Assembly (NCBI GenBank): GCA_900769345.1
Contig: CAAGGJ010000078.1
Span: forward strand, 1-20,615
DNA: 20,615 nt
Direction: 5' to 3'
Origin: Bacteroidales bacterium
GTDB taxonomy: Bacteria > Bacteroidota > Bacteroidia > Bacteroidales > Muribaculaceae
Position 1 is the stretch's first letter, and each line of letters starts with the position of its first letter. Shown in pieces: positions 15,577 through 20,615 of this stretch. The notes beneath the pieces are model-generated. The model was not told the origin of the DNA. It saw only the letters and a program-made list of their open reading frames with translations, and made no database searches. The translations under genes and the position numbers were made by a program.

Positions 15577-15916
15577 AATATCACTAAAAAGTAAAAGTAA
15601 AGAAAACTAATATTAAATACAATGATCGAAACCCTAAGTTGTCCTAATCGTTGCGACCCAAATAGTGTTTTCATCAATACATGCTTATACATCACTCATC
15701 ATCGGTAAGTATAGTGTCACTCGATGTTTTAACACAACTCGAATTCCTATTGCAAATATATTGCAAAATATCCAAAAACTACACATTTAAATTAAAAAAA
15801 AACACAATTATTTCTGCAATCCTCTAACAGCCTAACTTTTGTCACCATTTACCCCACCACAATATCACTTTTGACCACATTAACCCCACCTTGGTGGCAC
15901 ATTTCACACTATAATA
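15577..15916. other. Divergent intergenic region between the HAD-like gene and pantothenate kinase
   Basis: AT-rich DNA with no coding frame of interest. It carries a possible minus-strand -7 element (15753-15760), a poly-A stretch near 15794-15802 and the paired repeat described separately at 15836-15891. A short inverted repeat CCACC-TT-GGTGG lies at about 15887-15898. Confidence 0.5.
15836..15891 (+). repeat. Imperfect 24-nt direct repeat upstream of pantothenate kinase
   Basis: CTTTTGTCACCATTTACCCC and the following ACCA (15836-15859) recur as CTTTTGACCACATTAACCCC and ACCT (15868-15891), a 32-bp period or roughly three helical turns. The pair lies 26-81 bp upstream of the -33 box of the pantothenate kinase promoter, a fair position for an activator or repressor site. 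Confidence 0.5.
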
Positions 15917-15948
15917 TTTTGCCAATACGATTTCTAATATTACCTTTG
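15917..15948 (+). promoter_or_regulatory. Promoter of the pantothenate kinase gene
   Basis: TTTTG (15917-15921), 19 bp and TACCTTTG (15941-15948), a full consensus match. The predicted start is near 15953, leaving a UTR of about 48 nt. Confidence 0.85.
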
Positions 15949-16000
15949 ACGCGAATTTTAAAAAACATCAATCTCATACTAACGAAACTCAAACAAAACG

Positions 16001-16825
16001 ATGGGAATAGTAATAGGCATCGACGTAGGTGGCAGCACCACTAAAATCGTAGGACTACACGAGGGCAAGATTGTCTCGCCCATGTTTATCACAGCCACCG
16101 ACCCTGTGTCGTCGCTCTTTGGCGCATTCGGCAAATATATCTACAGCAACAACATCTCGCTCAGCGACATTGAGCATGTGATGATTACCGGCGTGGGTAG
16201 CGCTTATGTTGAAGGTAACATCTACGGGCTCCCCACCACTAAAGCCGACGAATTTCAGAGCGACGGTCTCGGAGCTCATTTCGGCAGCGACCTCGACAAA
16301 CTCATCGTTGTAAGCATGGGCACAGGCACCACTCTCATTCAAGTGGAGGGCGACAACATTCGCTACCTCGGCGGCTTGGGAATGGGTGGCGGCACTCTTA
16401 TGGGTCTCTCTTCGCTGCTTCTGAAAACCACCAACATCGAAACCATTCAAGAACTCGCCGAACGCGGCAATGTGAAGAATGTGAACTTGCAAATCGAGGA
16501 CATCTGCAAAAACGATATTGAGGGCTTGCCGCTATATGCCACCGCATCGCTTTTGGGCAAAGTGGCTAACTCGCACCCCTGCGATGAGGATATCGCCATC
16601 GGACTATATTACCTTGTGATTCAAACCATTGGATGCGCCGCAGTGCTTAGCGCTCTCAATAGCGGCATCAAGGACATCGTGCCTATCGGCAATCTTGCTC
16701 AAATTCCACAGTGTCGCATCATTTTTCAAATGATTGAGGATCTCTACGGAGTGCGTTTCCATATCCCCGAACACGCCGAATTCCGCACTGCCATCGGCGC
16801 TGCACTCTGCTACAAACGCAAATAA
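16001..16825 (+). CDS. coaW: Type II pantothenate kinase
   Basis: A 274-aa kinase of the ASKHA fold that phosphorylates pantothenate, the first step of coenzyme A synthesis. The phosphate-1 loop is GIDVGGSTTKIVGL (6-19). The block TGVGSAYVEG (63-72), the substrate-side KADEFQSDGLGAHF (81-94), the second ATP loop SMGTGTTLI (105-113) and GGLGMGGGTLMGLSSLL (124-140) match the fumble/CoaW family. The length agrees with the staphylococcal enzyme. This type is usually not inhibited by CoA, unlike type I. It is a single gene with its own consensus promoter and a strong terminator shared with the convergent msrA. Confidence 0.93.
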   Translation: MGIVIGIDVGGSTTKIVGLHEGKIVSPMFITATDPVSSLFGAFGKYIYSNNISLSDIEHVMITGVGSAYVEGNIYGLPTTKADEFQSDGLGAHFGSDLDKLIVVSMGTGTTLIQVEGDNIRYLGGLGMGGGTLMGLSSLLLKTTNIETIQELAERGNVKNVNLQIEDICKNDIEGLPLYATASLLGKVANSHPCDEDIAIGLYYLVIQTIGCAAVLSALNSGIKDIVPIGNLAQIPQCRIIFQMIEDLYGVRFHIPEHAEFRTAIGAALCYKRK

Positions 16826-16854
16826 ACGCTCATTTTTGCACATAAAATATCTCT

Positions 16855-16909
16855 AACACCAACGAGCATCAGCCAAATCATATCGGCTACACGCTCGTTG
16901 GTGTTACTT
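16855..16909. terminator. Bidirectional terminator between pantothenate kinase and msrA
   Basis: AACACCAACGAGC (16855-16867) pairs perfectly with GCTCGTTGGTGTT (16893-16905), and an inner AGCC/GGCT extends the structure. It lies 29 bp after one gene and about 23 bp from the other, in a convergent gap. Confidence 0.82.
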
Positions 16910-16928
16910 TATATCGAGTAGATGCGCT

Positions 16929-17420
16929 TTACCACTCAAATTTCTTCTCGCGGATGTGGCAGTATGGTTCTCCTCCGGTCTTGTCGTAATAGTGCTGATG
17001 ATATTCCTCAGCACGCCAAAATTGCTCCGTGGGACGCAGCACGGTATTCACCTCATATCCACGACTGCGCAGGTCGGCAATCACCGATTCGGCTATCGCT
17101 TTCTGCTCACCATCTGCATAGAAAATCTCGCTTCGATATTGCGGACCGAGGTCGGGTCCTATGCCATCGGTCTGAGCCGGGTCGTGAATCTCAAAAAACA
17201 CCTTGCAAAGTGTAACATAGTCCACCATCGAGGCATCGTAAGTCACCTCTATTGCCTCTACATGATGCGTAAGATGCGCCTTCACCTCGGGATAGGTGGG
17301 ATTCTGCTCCTCACCGCCGGTATATCCCACCACAGTGTCCACAACGCCTGCTATGCGCTGCATCTGATGCTGCACGCCCCAAAAACAGCCCGCAGCAAAT
17401 ATTGCTTTCTTCTTATTCAT
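16929..17420 (-). CDS. msrA: Peptide-methionine (S)-S-oxide reductase MsrA
   Basis: A 163-aa enzyme that reduces methionine-S-sulfoxide in oxidised proteins and free methionine. The active-site motif GCFWG contains C12. VVGYTGG (30-36), PTYPEVKAHLTHHVEAIEV (41-59), FFEIHDPAQTDGIGPDLGPQYRS (75-97) and HQHYY are standard family blocks. C72 and C154 are candidate resolving cysteines. No MsrB domain is fused and no msrB is adjacent. The promoter is at 17504-17534. Confidence 0.97.
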   Translation of the reverse strand: MNKKKAIFAAGCFWGVQHQMQRIAGVVDTVVGYTGGEEQNPTYPEVKAHLTHHVEAIEVTYDASMVDYVTLCKVFFEIHDPAQTDGIGPDLGPQYRSEIFYADGEQKAIAESVIADLRSRGYEVNTVLRPTEQFWRAEEYHQHYYDKTGGEPYCHIREKKFEW

Positions 17421-17503
17421 ATCTTATTTCTCTTTTTCGCGTTACTTTTCCTTCCGAACTACTGCTCATCGGCATCGTCGAGATGGTAAAACTTCATAAT
17501 TCA

Positions 17504-17534
17504 CAAAAATAGAAAAACTTTTCTATATTCACAA
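17504..17534 (-). promoter_or_regulatory. Promoter of msrA
   Basis: Minus strand: TTG (17532-17534), 20 bp, then TATTTTTG (17504-17511). The predicted start near 17498 leaves a leader of about 77 nt. A 12-codon frame (MKFYHLDDADEQ-stop, 17459-17497) lies at its 5' end and may be chance. Confidence 0.65.
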
Positions 17535-17653
17535 CAATCCCCGCCCGAGCATAAATCACCTACTGATATCGCAAAAAATCATCCAACCGGCATATTAACT
17601 CGAACCGGCAAACTCTCTATCGCAGATTTGCTCACCAAACAACTCTCCACTTG

Positions 17654-17701
17654 AAAAAACTCAATGAGGTTGCGCCGGGAATATACCGACACAACCTCAT
17701 T
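17654..17701 (-). terminator. Terminator of the fumarase gene
   Basis: On the minus strand AATGAGGTTG (17692-17701) pairs with CAACCTCATT (17663-17672), with an inner CGG/CCG, followed within a few bases by a T6 run (17654-17659). It lies 58 bp past the fumarase stop. Confidence 0.82.
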
Positions 17702-17759
17702 ATTTATTATCATCCACCTCGCCACTACGGGTGGCAGTGGAGGCATTATGCGCTATGCA

Positions 17760-19409
17760 TTACTTCTTGCAGCCGCAGCATGGCTTGAGTTGCTTGAAGA
17801 AGTCGTTGCCCTTATCGTCAACGAGGATAAATGCCGGGAAGTTCTCTACTTCTATCTTCCAAACGGCTTCCATACCGATTTCAGGGAATTCCACGCACTC
17901 GATGCTCTTGATTGAGCTCTGCGACAACACTGCTGCCACACCACCGATTGTGCCCAAATAGAATCCGCCGTACTTTTGGCAAGCATCGGTTACACACTGT
18001 CCGCGATTACCCTTGGCTATCATCACCAACGAACCGCCATTGGCTTGGAATTCATCTACGTATGGGTCCATACGGCCTGCTGTAGTCGGGCCCATCGAAC
18101 CACAAGGATAACCCGCAGGAGTCTTTGCCGGTCCGGCATAAAGCACAGGGTGATCCTTCAAATATTGTGGCATACCTTCGCCTGCATCGAGGCGTGCTTT
18201 AATCTTGGCATGTGCTATGTCGCGAGCCACGATGATTGTGCCCTTGAGGTTTACGCGGGTAGATACCGGATACTTGGTCAATTCGGCGCGTACGGCATCC
18301 ATGCCCTTGTCGAGGTCGATTTCCACACCATTGCCGCCTTCGCCCGGACGACGCAATTCTTCAGGAATCAATTCGCTTGGGTTGCTGTCGAGCTTTTCAA
18401 TCCAAATACCGTCCTTATTAATCTTACACTTGATGTTGCGGTCGGCTGAACAACTAACGCCCATACCGATTGGGCAACTTGCACCGTGACGTGGCAAACG
18501 AACCACGCGAATGTCGTGTGCCAAATACTTACCACCGAATTGTGCGCCAAGACCTATCTTGTGAGCTTCTTCGAGAAGTTTGTTTTCGAGGTCGATGTCG
18601 CGGAATGCACGACCGGTTTCGTCGCCTGTCGTAGGAAGACTATCGTAATATTTTATGCTGGCGAGCTTCACGGTGAGCAAATTCTTCTCAGCCGATGTGC
18701 CACCTATCACAAATGCTATATGATAAGGCGGACATGCTGCTGTGCCGAGGGTCTTTATCTTTTCTACGAGGAATGGCAACAATGTACCTTCATTCTGAAT
18801 GGTAGCCTTAGTCATCGGGTAGAAATAGGTCTTATTGGCTGAGCCACCACCCTTAGCCACCATCACAAAGCGATATTCATCGCCTTCGGTAGCCTCGATG
18901 TCGATCTGTGCCGGCAAGTTGCAACGGGTGTTAATCTCGTCGTACATATTGAGGGCTGCATTCTGCGAGTAGCGGAGATTGTCCTGTGTGTAGGTGTTGA
19001 ACACGCCGAGCGACAATGCCTCTTCATCTTCAAAGTCAGTCCACACGCGTTGACCCTTTTCGCCGTGAATGATGGCTGTACCTGTATCCTGGCAGAAAGG
19101 CAACACGCCCTTGACTGCTGTCTCGGCATTGCGCAAGAACTGTAGTGCCACATACTTGTCGTTTTCCGATGCTTCAGGATCGCTCAATATCTTTGCCACT
19201 TGCTCGTTGTGACTGCGACGCAACATAAATTCCACATCGTGAAATGCCTGTTGTGCCAAGAGCGTCAATGCTTCTTTTTGTACCTTCAAGATGGTCTTGC
19301 CTTCAAATTCGCCTGTCGAAACATAGTCCTTCGTAAGCAAATAATATTCAGTATCGTCCTTGCCCAATTGGAACATAGGTGCATACTTAAATTCGGGAGT
19401 TTGTGCCAT
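17760..19409 (-). CDS. Class I (iron-sulfur) fumarate hydratase
   Basis: A 549-aa oxygen-sensitive fumarase interconverting fumarate and malate, used in the reductive branch that makes succinate in gut Bacteroidales. The alpha domain carries the three cluster cysteines: C106 (PFCQDTGT), C226 (AACPPYH) and C312 (SCPIGMG), matching the E. coli FumA positions closely. KGGGSANKTYF (186-196) and FVIGGTSAEKNL are family motifs. The C-terminal beta domain includes YAGPAKTPAGYPCGSMGPTTAGRMDP. The protein ends in a short Cys-rich tail, PCCGCKK, not needed for the fold as far as I know. It is probably a single-gene transcript, with a weak TATTTTTG at 19508-19515 (minus) as a possible -7 element. Confidence 0.97.
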   Translation of the reverse strand: MAQTPEFKYAPMFQLGKDDTEYYLLTKDYVSTGEFEGKTILKVQKEALTLLAQQAFHDVEFMLRRSHNEQVAKILSDPEASENDKYVALQFLRNAETAVKGVLPFCQDTGTAIIHGEKGQRVWTDFEDEEALSLGVFNTYTQDNLRYSQNAALNMYDEINTRCNLPAQIDIEATEGDEYRFVMVAKGGGSANKTYFYPMTKATIQNEGTLLPFLVEKIKTLGTAACPPYHIAFVIGGTSAEKNLLTVKLASIKYYDSLPTTGDETGRAFRDIDLENKLLEEAHKIGLGAQFGGKYLAHDIRVVRLPRHGASCPIGMGVSCSADRNIKCKINKDGIWIEKLDSNPSELIPEELRRPGEGGNGVEIDLDKGMDAVRAELTKYPVSTRVNLKGTIIVARDIAHAKIKARLDAGEGMPQYLKDHPVLYAGPAKTPAGYPCGSMGPTTAGRMDPYVDEFQANGGSLVMIAKGNRGQCVTDACQKYGGFYLGTIGGVAAVLSQSSIKSIECVEFPEIGMEAVWKIEVENFPAFILVDDKGNDFFKQLKPCCGCKK

Positions 19410-19584
19410 GTGATTAGTTATTATTGTAGTTTATATTATTGTTGTTTCTCACCATATTAGGCAAAGCGAATGTCACAAGCACACCCGCCCCACCGTTTTG
19501 ATTACTGCAAAAATAAAAAACTTTCCACACCTATGGAAATTTTTCATCGCAAATATTTGCCACACAGGGGTAAATATTTGCAGC

Positions 19585-20271
19585 TCAGTCGGCTTGCTCG
19601 GCGGCTTTGGCGAGGGCTTGCCAGAGGTTGTCATCGGGCACGGGGGCTGTGATGTCGATATCGATGCCGCTCACGGGGTGCACAAACTGCACGCGGTGGC
19701 TCTGCAAGCATATTCCGCCATCGGGATTGCTGCGCGGAGCTCCGTATTTCAAGTCGCCTTTTATGGGGCATCCTATTGCCGAGAGTTGCACTCTTATCTG
19801 GTGCTTGCGTCCGGTGAGCAGATTCACTTCGAGCAGCGTGTAATTGTCGCTGTGCGCTATCACACGATATTTCAGCATTGCCTTTTGGCTGTCGGGCTTC
19901 TTGGTGTCCCACGCGCGGCTCTTATTGTTGCGCTCGGTGGTGGTGATGTAGTGCGTGAGGGTGTCCTCGAGCTTTTTGGGGCAGTTTTTCACTATTGCCC
20001 AATAGGTTTTGTGCACTTTTCCCTCTCGAAACAGTTCGTTCATACGCGAGAGGCCTTTGCTTGTCTTGGCAAACACCACAAGGCCGCACACCGGGCGGTC
20101 GATGCGATGAGTCACTCCGCAAAACACGTTGCCGGGCTTGTTGTACTTTTCCTTTATCCACTGCTTGAGTGTTTCCACAAGCGGTTGGTCGCCGGTCTTG
20201 TCGCCTTGCACTATCTCGCCCACGGCTTTATTCACTATTATTATATGATTGTCTTCGTAAACTACTTCCAT
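19585..20271 (-). CDS. RluA-family pseudouridine synthase
   Basis: A 228-aa enzyme that isomerises uridine to pseudouridine in rRNA or tRNA. The catalytic block is THRIDRPVCGLVVFAKT, with D58. The C-terminal LLTGRKHQIRVQLSAIGCPIKGDLKYGA is the second family signature. It has no N-terminal S4 domain, so it is the short form, closer to RluA/TruC than to RluC or RluD; the exact target base cannot be read from sequence. It begins directly with MEVVYEDNHIIIVNKAVG. The promoter is at 20309-20339. About 175 bp separate it from the fumarase start, and I see no clear terminator there. Confidence 0.93.
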   Translation of the reverse strand: MEVVYEDNHIIIVNKAVGEIVQGDKTGDQPLVETLKQWIKEKYNKPGNVFCGVTHRIDRPVCGLVVFAKTSKGLSRMNELFREGKVHKTYWAIVKNCPKKLEDTLTHYITTTERNNKSRAWDTKKPDSQKAMLKYRVIAHSDNYTLLEVNLLTGRKHQIRVQLSAIGCPIKGDLKYGAPRSNPDGGICLQSHRVQFVHPVSGIDIDITAPVPDDNLWQALAKAAEQAD

Positions 20272-20308
20272 CTTTATCGGTTTTTGCTGATTCGCTCACA
20301 TTTTTCCA

Positions 20309-20339
20309 CAAAATTACAATCTTTCGAGTGCAATTTCAA
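20309..20339 (-). promoter_or_regulatory. Promoter of the RluA-family gene
   Basis: Minus strand: TTG (20337-20339), a 20-bp spacer, then TAATTTTG (20309-20316). The predicted start is near 20303, about 30 nt before the ATG. Confidence 0.75.
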
Positions 20340-20483
20340 ATATTTCTTTCCCCAATGCACCATTATTACCACAAAACGCTATCATGCAGCACTTTATGCC
20401 GTATCTGAATTCATGTCGCAAATCCCGCTCTAAGAAAAATTGCTATAAAATTATGCTCTAAAACACATTTTTCTTCAAAATAA

Positions 20484-20514
20484 TTTGGAATTATAAAAAA
20501 AGTTCGTACCTTTG
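20484..20514 (+). promoter_or_regulatory. Promoter of tRNA-Met
   Basis: TTTG (20484-20487), 19 bp, and TACCTTTG (20507-20514), a full consensus match placed 10 bp before the tRNA. Transcription would start about 5 nt upstream of the mature 5' end. Confidence 0.88.
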
Positions 20515-20524
20515 CACTCGAAAT

Positions 20525-20599
<75 letters not shown>

Positions 20600-20615
20600 A
20601 GTGGAAGTTCAGACA

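Noticed and set aside
19498..20433. 311-aa plus-strand frame
   Set aside because: Antisense to the RluA-family gene, with no domain.

Overview
The window looks like chromosomal DNA from an uncultured-type gut member of Bacteroidales, most likely Muribaculaceae. This rests on the 16S 5' end, on Bacteroidota-style promoters (TTTG, 19-20 bp, TAnnTTTG) in front of many genes with no Shine-Dalgarno sequences, on a BspA-like surface protein with a GIYIVNGKK-type C-terminus, and on the thrA-apgM-thrC gene order. The family call comes from reading the 16S by eye and is an inference.

Layout. Positions 1-386 hold the 5' end of a 16S rRNA gene read leftward, with a leader of about 300 nt and a near-perfect promoter at 693-724. 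A 61-aa Cys-rich protein (1091-1276, +) runs into the terminator of the leftward threonine operon: thrA (aspartokinase-homoserine dehydrogenase), an ApgM-type protein that is probably the homoserine kinase, and thrC (1289-6357). Together these three would convert aspartate and aspartate-semialdehyde to threonine, lacking only asd. The thrA leader can fold in two alternative ways.

Positions 6741-9408 look like an accessory segment. A direct repeat of about 70 bp lies at each end, enclosing an Abi_2-type abortive-infection protein (-) and a small BspA/DUF285 surface protein (+), with a G9 tract and strong hairpins between and after them. The right-hand repeat continues into a degenerate array of a 17-nt unit that ends just before a YqgE/AlgH gene.

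Positions 9541-14401 (+) hold YqgE, a secreted right-handed beta-helix protein with a C-terminal PDZ domain, and a secreted protein that looks like a glycoside hydrolase. No SusC/SusD pair is present, so this is not a canonical polysaccharide utilization locus. Leftward genes follow for a GNAT acetyltransferase and a HAD-like protein that has lost key catalytic residues.

From 16001 to the end come ordinary metabolic and RNA genes: type II pantothenate kinase (+), msrA (-), class I fumarase (-), an RluA-family pseudouridine synthase (-) and an initiator-like tRNA-Met (+). Most large overlapping open frames antisense to these genes are shadows. No CRISPR array, transposase, integrase or plasmid origin was seen.
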